A stretch of DNA of 64,000 nucleotides from Auanema rhodensis (GCA_964057225.1 OZ059895.1:12834001-12898000); one strand, 5' to 3'; positions 40,509 to 50,791 are shown, numbered from the stretch's first letter. The notes: generated by a model from the letters alone, not told the origin. Numbers and translations are program-made.

Positions 40509-40847
40509 CGTTCCATATTGGTTCCTAGGGTTCCGGCTAGGTAACCATATGGACTTTAATAGTGTGAATGCCATTGTAAAAGTAACAGAGAGTAGAGAAA
40601 AAGAAGTTTATTCAGAATATGGAAATACAATTATAAAAGCAAAATACAATAATCAAATAAATGAAACTACATGTTATGAGAAAGCCAACCTAGTTGCTTT
40701 CTCAGGGGTTTATATAGCAAAATATTAATTACAAATATAATTGAATTTATACAAAAAGTAGTTCAGGTCTAGTTTCTTATTGAATTCTATTAACCAAAAG
40801 TCGGTTGACGTTGTCAACCGCCTTCTTTATAAGACACGTATGGAACA
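40509..40847 (-). repeat. 3' LTR of copy 2
   Basis: 339 bp, reverse complement of the 8416-8754 LTR, with AATAAA and TATA box intact. Confidence 0.95.
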
Positions 40848-41071
40848 TGCCTTATATTGAAAAAGTAGCTGACCTCAGCTATAAGAAATTAGACCTTTTA
40901 AGGAAAAGAAACAAAAGAGAAAAATATATATATAAATGAATTAGAATTAGAATACTAGAATAGGAATAATAGTGTAATAGGAATAATATAAAAAAAAATG
41001 AAAACAATATAAAAAGAAAAAGAAAAGAAAAGAAAAGAGAAGAAAAACTATGAATTCACCTCGTGCAGCTG
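40848..41071 (-). other. 3' untranslated region of copy 2
   Basis: Equivalent to 15857-16080: inverted repeat TAGCTGA-GG-TCAGCTA near the LTR and a pyrimidine tract in the element sense. No polypurine tract next to the LTR. Confidence 0.6.
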
Positions 41072-41707
41072 TTATCCTTCTTCCTCCTCGATTTGTCCCA
41101 GCTGGAAGTCGGTCGCGGGTTGCCGGTCGGCGACCGTCCATATGTGGAACAGGCTGACGTCTGTCAGCAGTTCCGTTGCCTGGCCTGCTATCATCATTTT
41201 CTTTCTTTTCTGGTCCGGAGTGGTGGCGCGCGTCGCCATTAGTATCCTTAAGGCCTGGCTGATCAGGTCTCCCGCCTTCCTAATCGACTGGTTAGTCGAT
41301 TCCATCATACTTTCTTCTGTCCAGCTCTTGTGGATCTCTTCCGCGGCCCATCTTGGGATGAGATCCGCGCTGGCTACATTTTCGGAGGCTGGATAGCCTA
41401 GATCTTCGCGTAGTTTGTTGATGGTGGCCTTGGTGCGGGCAGTGGCCTCGGACCAGTTTTGCGCCATTTTGGCCATCTCTTCTTCATCATTGTTACATGA
41501 ACATTGTAACCTTTCCAGAGTCTCTATTAATAGAGTAACTCTGGCTAAATTCTCCGATAATGATTGGAGAATTCTTATCTTTTTAGTCCGGTTGTTTGTT
41601 GTCTCCAGTTGTTGTAGTTCTATCTGGAGCGAATGTATCTTGATCCATTTTTCCTTGATCATCGCGATAGGTGTCTCGCAGGCTGGTGGAGGGAAGACGA
41701 GTGCCAT
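41072..41707 (-). CDS. ORF3: conserved accessory protein of unknown function (copy 2)
   Basis: 211 codons, the same length as at 15221-15856 and nearly identical (for example Phe/Leu in the ILQS.SENL stretch). Mostly helical and hydrophilic with probable coiled coil and an acidic end. No family recognised. Intact, and preceded by the same TATA motif (41751-41758). That it stays open in both copies while gag, env and pol are damaged partly reflects their youth, but it also means that neither deletion touched this region. Confidence 0.75.
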   Translation of the reverse strand: MALVFPPPACETPIAMIKEKWIKIHSLQIELQQLETTNNRTKKIRILQSLSENLARVTLLIETLERLQCSCNNDEEEMAKMAQNWSEATARTKATINKLREDLGYPASENVASADLIPRWAAEEIHKSWTEESMMESTNQSIRKAGDLISQALRILMATRATTPDQKRKKMMIAGQATELLTDVSLFHIWTVADRQPATDFQLGQIEEEEG

Positions 41708-41750
41708 TCTTGTGGTGCTGGGAGTTTTTCTGCTTGAGGTGAATTTTGAG

Positions 41751-41758
41751 CTTATATA
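41751..41758 (-). promoter_or_regulatory. Internal TATA motif upstream of ORF3 (copy 2)
   Basis: TATATAAG on the minus strand, 44 bp before the ORF3 ATG, as in copy 1. Confidence 0.45.
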
Positions 41759-41929
41759 GGGTGAAAAAAAATAGGTAAGTATATTTTTTGTGATACATAG
41801 ATATTAAGATTGATGATTGGGGAAAACATTGTTTTTGTTGTTTGGGTAGCAGATAGAATGAATTATTGTAAATTAATAAAAAAAAATTAATTAATAAAGT
41901 TATTTTCCCAAAAAAGTTTCTATTTTTGA

Positions 41930-42955
41930 TTAAATGGTTGTTGTTGCTCCAATCACTGTTGAAGGTCGTTTCTTTCGTACAACCGGTGTTTTTGGAGAAT
42001 TGAAATGAGCATCAGGTATCTGAGAGCGTGTGAGCCTGTTTTTAGACTCTAAGGTGGGTATCACGCTGTTGTACCTTATTGGTACGTGGAATGGTTTTGG
42101 AGCGGTTATAGGATTTTTGTCTTCTATTCCAAGTGCCAACTTGAGGGCTGAGCTCCATCTTTTGGTTGTGGGTATCTCTTTACGTCTCTCTTCATAGAGC
42201 TCTTGCCTTGTTTCTTCTCCAATTTTATCGACAAGTTGTTGAAATAAGTTGTTTTCGTCCTTGTCCGTAGCTGACTTGTCTGCCGTATTCGGTCCGGTTT
42301 CTGCTTGATAATTGTCCTGTTGTGTTTCCCGCGTAATTTCCTGTGGCGCTATTGTTTCTTGTGGTGTTATTGAAGGTCGGCTTTGTTCGTAGAATTCGTC
42401 CTCGTTGTCGCTTTCTGAATCAGAGATTGATGTTGTGGTGGGCGTGCTATTTTTAGCGCGCGTATTTTCCGTATCCTGCTGTGAGCCGTCGCTATAAATG
42501 GCGGGTGCGGAGTCGTTTCTGTTGTGCTCGCTTTCTTCGACGTTGTTATCGTCGGGTGGAAAGTATCTTATATTATTCTTGTGAGCTATAATCGTATTCC
42601 CTTCGCTATCTGCTAATATTACGTTATTTCCTTTTATTTCCTTGATTATATATGGTCCATCGCTTGTTGTTTGTAATTTATTTGCTGGCTTTGCTCGCTT
42701 GACGAGTGCTCTATTTTCCACGAAGATCTCTCTTTCCTGCGTCCTGTGATTTTCGTCGTATTTCTTCTTCATTCTTTCATTATTCAACTCTATCCTTTCA
42801 TGAATCTTCTTGTGTAAGTCCGGGGCGTTCTTGATTGTGGCTCCTGGAGTTTCTAAGTCCTTATCTATTGGTAACCGAGCTGTTTGTCCGTGCGAGTAGT
42901 AGCGTTTGGTAGTCGATTCATCGTAAAAACAATTTTTGGTAGAATAATATCCCAA
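41930..42955 (-). pseudogene. Pol continuation: integrase C terminus and tail (copy 2)
   Basis: Continues pol in another frame. The reading frame becomes integrase-like at GQTARLPIDKDLE, around residue 23, so the first Met is not natural. The integrase C-terminal domain is followed by about 200 acidic Ser/Thr/Gln-rich residues. It overlaps the end of the upstream pol ORF by 91 bp. The codons that normally link the core's last helix to ARLP appear to be missing, indicating a small deletion with frameshift near 42900. Matches 14054-14995 of copy 1. Confidence 0.8.
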
Positions 42956-45900
42956 TTGTCTTGATCGTCATTAACGTAGGAAGTTAATGCTTCTTCCAGT
43001 GTTCTGTGTAGCCGTTCCACTTGACCATTTGCGTTTTTGTAGTATGGCATAGTTGTGTGATGTTCCGATCCAAGATTATCGCACATGCTTTTGAATTCGT
43101 GTGAGACAAAGTTTGATCCATTGTCTGTGATGATTTTCTTTGGGGGTCCGAAGACATAGAATAAGTGTGTCATAATAGCTGATACTATTTCTTCTGATGT
43201 CTGACGAATTAATGGTATCGCTATAATCCATTTGGAAAATGCGTCCTGTATAGATAAAATGTATCTATTATCCTTTGCAGTTCTAGGTAATGGTCCTAGT
43301 ATGTCCATGTGAACTCGTTCCCATGGATGTGTCACTGTTGGGAAGTTTCTCATTGGTTCAACTGTGGCTTCATGTGGGTTATTTTTCCTTTTTGCACAGT
43401 CGAGACATCTGTTCACATATCTTGTGATATCATCCTGTATTCCTGTCCAAGTGTACCGTCGCAAAATGGAGTCTTGAGTCTTATTGATTCCAAGATGTGC
43501 TCCGAGAATTGGGTCTTTATGAAATTTTTCTATAATTGGTATTGTGATTGCTGGATCGTTTGGTAGAATGGCTCGCGGAGTTTGTAAAGCTGTTTTGGGT
43601 TTTGCATACAGAGCGTCGTTCACAACGATATATCGATCCATTAGTTGCCTTCCTGCTGTTTTGTTCCGAATCTTTTCTTTTGTTTCCATGATCCATTCTG
43701 TATTGCCTTGAATGGTCCGAAGGTCCGTAATAGTTGAAATAGTCGAGATTTTGTGTGTAGGAGTTTCTTTTGGTTTCTTCTTTCTTTCCTTGGCTTCGTT
43801 GACTTCGTCTTCAAAATATCGTGAAAGTGCATCACAGACGCTGTTAAGACGTCCTGGGCGATACACTATCTCGATGTCGTATTCTTGTAATACGATTTGA
43901 AATTTTGCTAGCCTGCCAATGAGATCTTTTCTTGTCATGAGGCTAGTAAGAGGCCTGTGATCGGTAATGATTCTTATTGGTGTGCCTAGTATGTAAGTCC
44001 GAAATTGATGCACTGCGAAAGTGAGTGCTAGGGCTTCGATTTCAATTGGCGGGTAATTCCGTTCGGCTTTGTTCAGTTTTCGGCTGGCAAATGCAATTGG
44101 GTGAAGTGGTTCCTTGTCGTCTTTAGCCTGTAATAGTACTGCGCCAACTGCAATTATACTTCCATCGCTTTCAATGACGTAAGGTCGTTTTGCTATAGGT
44201 GCTTGTAGTACAGGAGCTTGACAGAGTATCTGTTTAAGTTGTTGAAATGCTTGTTCTTCTGCATCTCCCCATTTGAAAGCTGTATCCTTTTTCGTGAGCT
44301 CATAAAGTGGTGACGCAATGCCTGCGGCATTTCTAATAAATCTGCGAAAGTAGTTCACAACTCCCATAAATGCTCGAACTCCTGTTATTGATTTTGGTCT
44401 TGGATAATCTTGGATTGCTTTTACTTTCTGAGGGTCTGGTTTTATTCCTTCGTGTCCAACAATGAATCCTAGGAATTTGACTTCTTGTTGTCCAAAGGTA
44501 CATTTCTTAAGCTTGATTTTTAATCCTAGCTCTGCTGATGCGTTCAGTACTTCGTCGATATCTTGTAAATGTTTCGTCGTTGATTCCGATATGAGAAGTA
44601 GATCGTCGAGATAGACGAAGAGCTTGCATCGTACGTGTTGTTGTAAATATCGTACAGCATTTTGGAATGTGTGTGGAGCTCCGCAGAGTCCCATCGGCAT
44701 TCTGCAGTATTGATAAGTTCCGCTCGTAGTAGTGAATGCGGTGAGGTGTCTATCTTCTGATCTAAGAGGGATTTGAAAAAATCCAGATACTAGATCAAAG
44801 TTACTGAAGATACGCGCTCCGGCTGCTAGGTCCAAGATGTCTTGAATGTTAGATATAACGTAGATTTGTTTTTGCGTTATTGCGTTGAGTGCTCGAAAAT
44901 CAGTCACAAATCTGTACGTTTTATCCTTTTTCTTGACCAATATTACGGGACTGGTAGTCATAGAAAAAGATGGCTCAATTATTCCTTGTTCTAACATTTC
45001 CTCCACTTGTTTTTCTACTTCTTCTTGTTGTGATAGAGGTATTCTGTACGTGATCTTAAAAGATGGAACTTTTCCTTCGATGATCGGGATGCTATGTTCC
45101 ACTGGTCCTTTGAAAAGTCCGATATTTCGATCCTCGTTCAAGAAAGCTTCCTTGTTTCTGAGCACTATTTTCTTTAACTGTTGTCTCTCTAGCTGAGTAA
45201 AGATGGTGTTTGTTACATCGAGGTCTTTTATAAAGTCCTCTGGGAAGTATGGTAGTTGATCTTCCCATCTTGCTTCTGGTGGCACATATTGTCCTTTTTG
45301 CTCCTCCGTGTTTTTCGGGATAGCGTAAGCTGTTCCAATGCCTTGATTTGTCTGTACTACAATTGTGTCTGGAGAGATATTTGTAGCAAATATCTGAACT
45401 CCATATCCCGTTGGGGTGAAAGTAGTAGGGGCGAAACTCATTTTTCCTGTCCGCTGTGAGCTTCTAATGAAAGCTTGTTCGTAAGAGGCGGGATCGTCTA
45501 CTTCCAATGTAAGCGATCTGGTTTCTCCTGGGTAGAACTGTTTAGTTTCCAGGCTTACGACGTGTGCTATCGTGTGGTTCTCAGTCCATGGCGCGTAGTC
45601 TTGTGCTAAAGGTACTATTGTGTCTCCAATTAGTAGTGAATTTTGTAGTGGTCGTAAGGATGTATTTATTCCTATTTTGTTGAGAGCTTCTATGAAGTCT
45701 ATTCCTAATAATATTGGTGCTGGGCAGTGGTTGTTGGCAGAAATCAGTACTTTGTGCTCGATTTCTGTCTTCCCGATAATAATTGGGATTCTTGTGTAGC
45801 CCAGGAAAAAAAATCGTGATTTGTTTGCTACAATGGCTGTTGTCTTTTCCATAACCATTGTTGCTGCCGGTAGTTGTTGAAATGTACTTTCCTTCATGTA

Positions 45901-46470
45901 TGATATAGAAGCTCCTGTGTCCCATAAAGCAGTAAAGATCTGATTGTGAATGGAGAGAGGTACGAAAGGTAGTCGTGATCCTCCGATGTAGTTAATCCTT
46001 GATTCTTTCATAGCGTACCGTGGTAGATAGGCGAAAAAGTCATTATCTGATATTGGGGCGTCAGGATCATATCGAGAGGTTCTTGTATATAATTTCTCTT
46101 GCTGAGAAGTGACTAGTGGTTTTAATTCGAATTGTTTGTCCTCTCCTCTTGGTTCTTCGTCTTGTTCGTTGAATGTAATTTGATTGATTGGTATCCTTGT
46201 GGTACATGCATATATTTTTAATGCCCAAATGGTAACAGTTATGAGTCCTATTGTGACGATGATTGCTCCAATAATAGCTAGTGTCCTTAGTATCCATGCT
46301 GTAATTGATTCTCCTATGTATCCAAAGAAATTTGTGATTTGTTTCTCCGCGTTGTTTGATATGTTATCTGCTATCATTAATGTCGTTCCAACTGTTCCTC
46401 CTATAATTCCTATTGGATTCAGATTGGATAGTCCAGAATGTTTGAAGACTGGTTTCAATTTTCCTGGCAT
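42865..46470 (-). CDS. Env anchor - protease - RT - RNase H - integrase (pol of copy 2)
   Basis: 1,201 codons in the same frame as the env ORF just upstream, from which it is separated by one TAA and two codons. Residues 1-55 are a glycine-rich envelope stem, and about 57-88 a strong membrane segment (ILRTLAIIGAIIVTIGLITV). About 95 residues of linker follow, then an aspartic protease with DTGA at 184-187. RT has VTDFRAL near 521 and YLDD near 620. RNase H includes ESDGS near 766 and TDHRPL. Integrase has an HHCC finger (about 990-1030) and DDE residues in HMDILGP (1055), ITDNGSNF (1115) and GQVERLHR (1150). This is a Ty3/Gypsy-type pol by order. It ends early at GYQ* through a frameshift. 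The Met start may not be used: the anchor belongs to the envelope. Confidence 0.88.
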   Translation of the reverse strand: MPGKLKPVFKHSGLSNLNPIGIIGGTVGTTLMIADNISNNAEKQITNFFGYIGESITAWILRTLAIIGAIIVTIGLITVTIWALKIYACTTRIPINQITFNEQDEEPRGEDKQFELKPLVTSQQEKLYTRTSRYDPDAPISDNDFFAYLPRYAMKESRINYIGGSRLPFVPLSIHNQIFTALWDTGASISYMKESTFQQLPAATMVMEKTTAIVANKSRFFFLGYTRIPIIIGKTEIEHKVLISANNHCPAPILLGIDFIEALNKIGINTSLRPLQNSLLIGDTIVPLAQDYAPWTENHTIAHVVSLETKQFYPGETRSLTLEVDDPASYEQAFIRSSQRTGKMSFAPTTFTPTGYGVQIFATNISPDTIVVQTNQGIGTAYAIPKNTEEQKGQYVPPEARWEDQLPYFPEDFIKDLDVTNTIFTQLERQQLKKIVLRNKEAFLNEDRNIGLFKGPVEHSIPIIEGKVPSFKITYRIPLSQQEEVEKQVEEMLEQGIIEPSFSMTTSPVILVKKKDKTYRFVTDFRALNAITQKQIYVISNIQDILDLAAGARIFSNFDLVSGFFQIPLRSEDRHLTAFTTTSGTYQYCRMPMGLCGAPHTFQNAVRYLQQHVRCKLFVYLDDLLLISESTTKHLQDIDEVLNASAELGLKIKLKKCTFGQQEVKFLGFIVGHEGIKPDPQKVKAIQDYPRPKSITGVRAFMGVVNYFRRFIRNAAGIASPLYELTKKDTAFKWGDAEEQAFQQLKQILCQAPVLQAPIAKRPYVIESDGSIIAVGAVLLQAKDDKEPLHPIAFASRKLNKAERNYPPIEIEALALTFAVHQFRTYILGTPIRIITDHRPLTSLMTRKDLIGRLAKFQIVLQEYDIEIVYRPGRLNSVCDALSRYFEDEVNEAKERKKKPKETPTHKISTISTITDLRTIQGNTEWIMETKEKIRNKTAGRQLMDRYIVVNDALYAKPKTALQTPRAILPNDPAITIPIIEKFHKDPILGAHLGINKTQDSILRRYTWTGIQDDITRYVNRCLDCAKRKNNPHEATVEPMRNFPTVTHPWERVHMDILGPLPRTAKDNRYILSIQDAFSKWIIAIPLIRQTSEEIVSAIMTHLFYVFGPPKKIITDNGSNFVSHEFKSMCDNLGSEHHTTMPYYKNANGQVERLHRTLEEALTSYVNDDQDNWDIILPKIVFTMNRLPNATTRTDKQLGYQ

Positions 46471-46476
46471 AGTTGC

Positions 46477-48897
46477 TTATAAAGATGCTAGGCTAGAGCC
46501 GTAGGAAATAGCCAGTGCCATTGGAAATGTTGACTCCGTGAGGTTTGAAAATATGTTGGAATTGTTAAACTTAATGTGATCAATTTTTACAGATGTGAGT
46601 TCATCCGAAAATGAGAAGTTAGTCACATTCAATGTTGAATTATCTTTCATCCATTGATTGTTTTCTCTGTAGGGATCTGATGTAGCCATATCGCATGCTA
46701 TGATGTGGGCATATGGTGTTAAATCTCTTGATCCTGGTGTGATGAAGAGTTTTCCGTGATGTTCCGTGTCTACCGGTGTCTCCAGGTAACATTTATCGTC
46801 TCGTTTGTGATCCGAGTATACACGTGTTACTTGTACAGGGGTGCATGGCATGACGTAAATAAGATGTTCTCCAACAAACTTTGCTGAAATATCCTGTCGA
46901 CGAAGCATAGTGCGAATTCCTATAGTCGGATTAATCTGCAGGATAGCCCACCAGGTAAGTAGCTGCTTATTTTGCATTCTGCATACGCTTTTCTTTGTTA
47001 TTTGGAAAGATTGTAAGATTTCCTCCTCTAGTTTTGACGTAGAGTATTGGAGGTGGGACCTTGTATCTTGTTGACGTAGTTGATCGTCGTATTTTTGAAT
47101 GATATCAGCTCGTGTTCGTAGGAAATTGAGGTGGGCTTGTGATCCAGTGTGAGATTTGATTTCCTCAATCGGTTGGGTCGTTGTTGCTCGCTTTGTAGTA
47201 GTCCGAGTTGTTGGAAGTGTCCTAGTAGATTCCCTGCGGGATGTGGTGGTGAGAGGACGTGGTGGTGGAGTTACTGGAGTTGTTGTACTCTGGTAATAAT
47301 AATATCTCCTTGGTGTAGTTGTAGGTTGAGGTGGAGACGTCCGATGAGTAGTAGTTGTCGGGGCAGTTGTTGTGGTAGTCGATGTAGTGGTTGTGGTGGT
47401 TGTAGTAGTGGTGGTTGTGGGGCTAGCACCAGGTGACTCAATGAGCTGAAGATATGTTTGTTGAAATAATTTGCTGTCTTCATCCGTGATAGATCTGATT
47501 GTAGGTTGATTTTTGGGCAACCCATAATTTTGTGCGTGTCCGTTGAAGATGAGGGTATAGTTGGGAAAGACGATTGCTGACGAATTTGCCTGTTTTGTGA
47601 GATCTGCCCATTTCTTATTTTCTGTCTCTCTTTGTTCTTTTGATATCCGAGTTAGACGATTGTTTTGCTCTAGATAATCAAGAAACTCCTGTATTTGATC
47701 CATCTGGGTGTAGAACTGTGTGTCAGTGCGTGATCTAGGCAGTTTTGTCATCCTGGGTGGGTACAGTTGGTACAGATAGTCCTCCATTGATGGAATAGTC
47801 TCTCCTGTTGCCAGAGTGATAGGTGTATGAGCTATTTCAATTGCTATTTGTCTTGCTCGGTCGAGATAATCGCCTTCGTAGTTGAGTAGACGTGTGGCAA
47901 AGTCGCTGATAGTGATTTGCTTGCTGAGTTTTGCCGTGATCTCGGATGGTAGTAGGTGTTCGATGGCAATTTTCGTAGAAAGTCGAATCTCAGCTTCTGC
48001 AAGTGTGTGCAGGATAACCATGTTGATGTCAGTGTAGTTGTGCCATAAGAGTCGGTTCTTCAGTTTTGATGAATCTAGTTGTAGGAATTTGATGAAACCT
48101 ATGTGTACGCTAGATGTCTTGAGATATTCCATAAGGTTATAAGCGTTGTCCAGTCTTTTCCTATTTCGATATGTCTGGTACATAGGTAGTATAACTGTAG
48201 AACTGTCTGTGAGGCGAAGTGATTTGTAGATAGTGATATTGAAGAATCTCGTAGGGTATTCTTGGGGTGCCATCCTCTTTTGACGTCGGTGTGTTTTTAA
48301 GTCCTTGATGGAAATGTACGTACCACTATCAGTTGAGTAGATGCTTGTATTCATACATCTTGTAGCTGTAGGGTCTGGCGTGTTGTTTTTGAGAATGAAT
48401 GCTCCTTGTATTTCCGAGATTAATACAGTATCATTGTTGATTAGTGCTTCGAATTTCCCTAATGTCGTGTAGTCGCAATTTCGATGATCATTGGGTGGGA
48501 TCCATGTGATAACTGCGTTGGTGGTGTTGCATACTCCTTGTTGCTTAGTGCATCCTTCAGTGTTGATGAATAAGTCGGAGATTATAGTGTCATCGTGTAG
48601 GCTAGTCATCATTCCTCTTTCTAAGGTGAATCTTGACTTGGTTGTGCAAGAGGATGCCCAAAACGATTTTGGTTGTGTATTAGATGGCATAGGGGCTTTG
48701 AATAGTCCTGGTGCTTCGCGATTGAGGTCGTTATCCATGTGTCGTCTTTCTTGAATGGCTGTTTGGCATTCTTGTGGAGTGGCTGGTTCTATTCGGAGTA
48801 ATGTAACGTTATTTTCCCTGATGAAGAATAAGTCGTGGGCGCACGTTTTATACATTTCCTTGGCGCATTTCCATGCTTCCCATTCCTTGTAATTCAT
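46477..48897 (-). CDS. Envelope glycoprotein ectodomain (copy 2; 5' end lost)
   Basis: 806 codons matching the env part of the copy 1 polyprotein. Cys-rich N-terminal region with NxT/S sites, furin-type RRQKR at about 203-208, a conserved helical region after it, a mucin-like Thr/Pro tract at about 492-578, and a C-terminal Cys-containing part. The signal peptide is missing because of the 2-kb deletion. A 1-nt deletion near 48903 (CGCAAAAATATG against CGCAGAAAATATG) breaks the upstream frame, so the first Met is only the first one left. It ends at a TAA that is in frame with the anchor and pol. Similarity to known viral envelope classes was not recognisable by eye. Confidence 0.82.
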   Translation of the reverse strand: MNYKEWEAWKCAKEMYKTCAHDLFFIRENNVTLLRIEPATPQECQTAIQERRHMDNDLNREAPGLFKAPMPSNTQPKSFWASSCTTKSRFTLERGMMTSLHDDTIISDLFINTEGCTKQQGVCNTTNAVITWIPPNDHRNCDYTTLGKFEALINNDTVLISEIQGAFILKNNTPDPTATRCMNTSIYSTDSGTYISIKDLKTHRRQKRMAPQEYPTRFFNITIYKSLRLTDSSTVILPMYQTYRNRKRLDNAYNLMEYLKTSSVHIGFIKFLQLDSSKLKNRLLWHNYTDINMVILHTLAEAEIRLSTKIAIEHLLPSEITAKLSKQITISDFATRLLNYEGDYLDRARQIAIEIAHTPITLATGETIPSMEDYLYQLYPPRMTKLPRSRTDTQFYTQMDQIQEFLDYLEQNNRLTRISKEQRETENKKWADLTKQANSSAIVFPNYTLIFNGHAQNYGLPKNQPTIRSITDEDSKLFQQTYLQLIESPGASPTTTTTTTTTTTTSTTTTTAPTTTTHRTSPPQPTTTPRRYYYYQSTTTPVTPPPRPLTTTSRRESTRTLPTTRTTTKRATTTQPIEEIKSHTGSQAHLNFLRTRADIIQKYDDQLRQQDTRSHLQYSTSKLEEEILQSFQITKKSVCRMQNKQLLTWWAILQINPTIGIRTMLRRQDISAKFVGEHLIYVMPCTPVQVTRVYSDHKRDDKCYLETPVDTEHHGKLFITPGSRDLTPYAHIIACDMATSDPYRENNQWMKDNSTLNVTNFSFSDELTSVKIDHIKFNNSNIFSNLTESTFPMALAISYGSSLASL

Positions 48898-49004
48898 ATT
48901 TTTGCGAATAGTTCCACTGTTTTTATCTCGACTCCGTCCTTGTGTGCATAGTCTGAGCAGGTGGTTGGGCGAGGTGGTTCGAGGAAAATACCTCCTCGTT
49001 TGCC
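48898..49004 (-). pseudogene. Truncated start of env next to the gag deletion
   Basis: The first about 35 codons of the mature envelope (from GKRGGIFLEPP) remain, shifted out of frame from the rest by the 1-nt deletion, and directly joined to leader sequence at 49005. Confidence 0.8.
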
Positions 49005-49829
49005 AGGCTTCTCATACTCACTTTTCCAGACTTCTCTTACCTAAGCAAACCCCCAAAAGACGTTCCCTTTTAACGTTACTTCTGTTCCCCTGGGTCTTGC
49101 TAGGTGGGACCACTCAACTTCAAAATATTCTTTAATTCTCATATGGGACCAAAAGGGTTAATTTCAAATGACTGCGCGTCTTATATCAAAAAGTGTACGC
49201 CTCCGCGCGATGTCCCGAGAATGTCTGGTATTGTTTCTTACGGGGCTTTCTCATAAAAATGCGTTAGATATCAAGAATAGTGGTTTTGTTTATGAATCAA
49301 TGTTTTCAGAATGATTTATGAATAGATATTTTCAAAATTTAGCTTGTGATAAGATGTTTTCAAGATGACTTATGGGTAAGTGTTGCAATATGAATAAATG
49401 TCTTTAAGATATTTCATGAATTGATAGTTTTTAATATTATTCGTGGTTAAATATTTTGATATGCTTGTTCAAAAAAGAGTTTTTATGCATTATATGCTTT
49501 AAACATACAGGAAAGTAGAGGAATAAAGTAGGAATATAGATTGTAATAGATAATATGTATAAGACATTTTTTTTTTTCAAATAGATATATCAGAAATGAT
49601 GTTAGAAGAATGATATTTAGAGATAAATTCGAATTACTAGATTAAAATGGAGTTTTTGTTTTAGATACAAAATTGACTTGAAAGTTTGAAATATAAAATT
49701 TAATTAGAATTTTTGGATATGAAATCAAGATAAATTTTTAGAGTAAAAAGGATTTCAAAGAAAGAGAAAGTAATTTAAAGGTGAGAAAAGTAGCGGCAAT
49801 GGTCCATAGAGATTCGTCCCTCATAGACG
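49005..49829 (-). other. Leader of copy 2 (3' end deleted)
   Basis: Matches 8774-9598. The two candidate splice donors are kept, but the acceptor and gag are gone. The junction shares one base (G) and has no GT-AG ends, so it is a deletion and not a spliced copy. Confidence 0.8.
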
Positions 49830-49848
49830 AATCTCGGTGGAACCTCCA
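49830..49848 (-). other. Primer binding site, tRNA-Gln type (copy 2)
   Basis: Identical to 8755-8773. The adjacent 10-bp hairpin is kept although its loop differs, which supports selection on the stem. Confidence 0.8.
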
Positions 49849-50187
49849 CGTTCCATATTGGTTCCTAGGGTTCCGGCTAGGTAACCATATGGACTTTAAT
49901 AGTGTGAATGCCATTGTAAAAGTAACAGAGAGTAGAGAAAAAGAAGTTTATTCAGAATATGGAAATACAATTATAAAAGCAAAATACAATAATCAAATAA
50001 ATGAAACTACATGTTATGAGAAAGCCAACCTAGTTGCTTTCTCAGGGGTTTATATAGCAAAATATTAATTACAAATATAATTGAATTTATACAAAAAGTA
50101 GTTCAGGTCTAGTTTCTTATTGAATTCTATTAACCAAAAGTCGGTTGACGTTGTCAACCGCCTTCTTTATAAGACACGTATGGAACA
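49849..50187 (-). repeat. 5' LTR of copy 2
   Basis: 339 bp, apparently identical to 40509-40847. Confidence 0.95.
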
Positions 50188-50262
50188 ACATAACTAACAT
50201 GAAATTGGAAAAAAAACAATAACGAGGATAAGTATGTAAATCATTGAATATCAGGTATTTTC

Positions 50263-50382
50263 GCTTACGACCATACCACGTTGAAAGTACGCCATCCCGT
50301 CCGATCTGGCAAGTCAAGCAACGTTGGGCCCGGTTAGTACTTGGATCGGAGACGGCTTGGGAATCCCGGGTGCCGTAAGCTT
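50263..50382 (+). rRNA. 5S rRNA: 5S ribosomal RNA
   Basis: Full consensus gene, 72-75 bp downstream of the copy 2 target duplication. Confidence 0.97.
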
Positions 50383-50791
50383 TTCAAATTTTTTTAACGA
50401 TCATACCACGTTGAAAGTACGCAATGCAGCTGATTTTCAATTTTATCTCTTCAGTAACAAATGTTTTTAATTTTCCAGCAGTTTTACTTAGATAGCTCAA
50501 CCCAAGGCATCAAAATATCTTCAATCTTATTTCTATATTACAGTTATAAACCAGTAGTTTATGAACCTTCATCTTAACTTTACTGTTTCTATCTATTTCC
50601 TATTGAAACAAACATTGTTTAAACACTATACAACTGTGAAACCTTTTTTAATTTATTGTATTTGGATCTCATAAGATTTGATATCATCGAGGGATTTATA
50701 TGTAACGTAGAAAATTACATAACTAACATGAAATTGGAAAAAAAACAATAACGAGGATAAGTATGTAAATCATTGCATATCAGGTATTTTC

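Larger units (their letters stand above)
40509..50187 (-). mobile_element. Ty3/Gypsy-type retrovirus-like element, copy 2 (gag deleted)
   Basis: 9,679-bp element on the minus strand, same family as 8416-16417. The target duplication ACAT lies at 40505-40508 and 50188-50191. Order in its own sense: LTR, primer site, truncated leader, env, pol, ORF3, LTR. Compared with copy 1 it lacks the 2,031 bp equivalent to 9599-11629 (leader end, all of gag, signal peptide); the junction is at 49004/49005. Restoring that length gives about 11.71 kb, the same as from copy 1. Further breaks: a 1-nt deletion near 48903, a stop between env ectodomain and anchor (46477-46479), and a shift in integrase near 42900. 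The LTRs appear identical. Confidence 0.93.

Noticed and set aside
49004..49005. Gag-less copy 2 as a reverse-transcribed spliced RNA
   Set aside because: The missing stretch (equivalent to 9599-11629) does not end in AG and the junction has 1-base homology. A plain deletion fits better.
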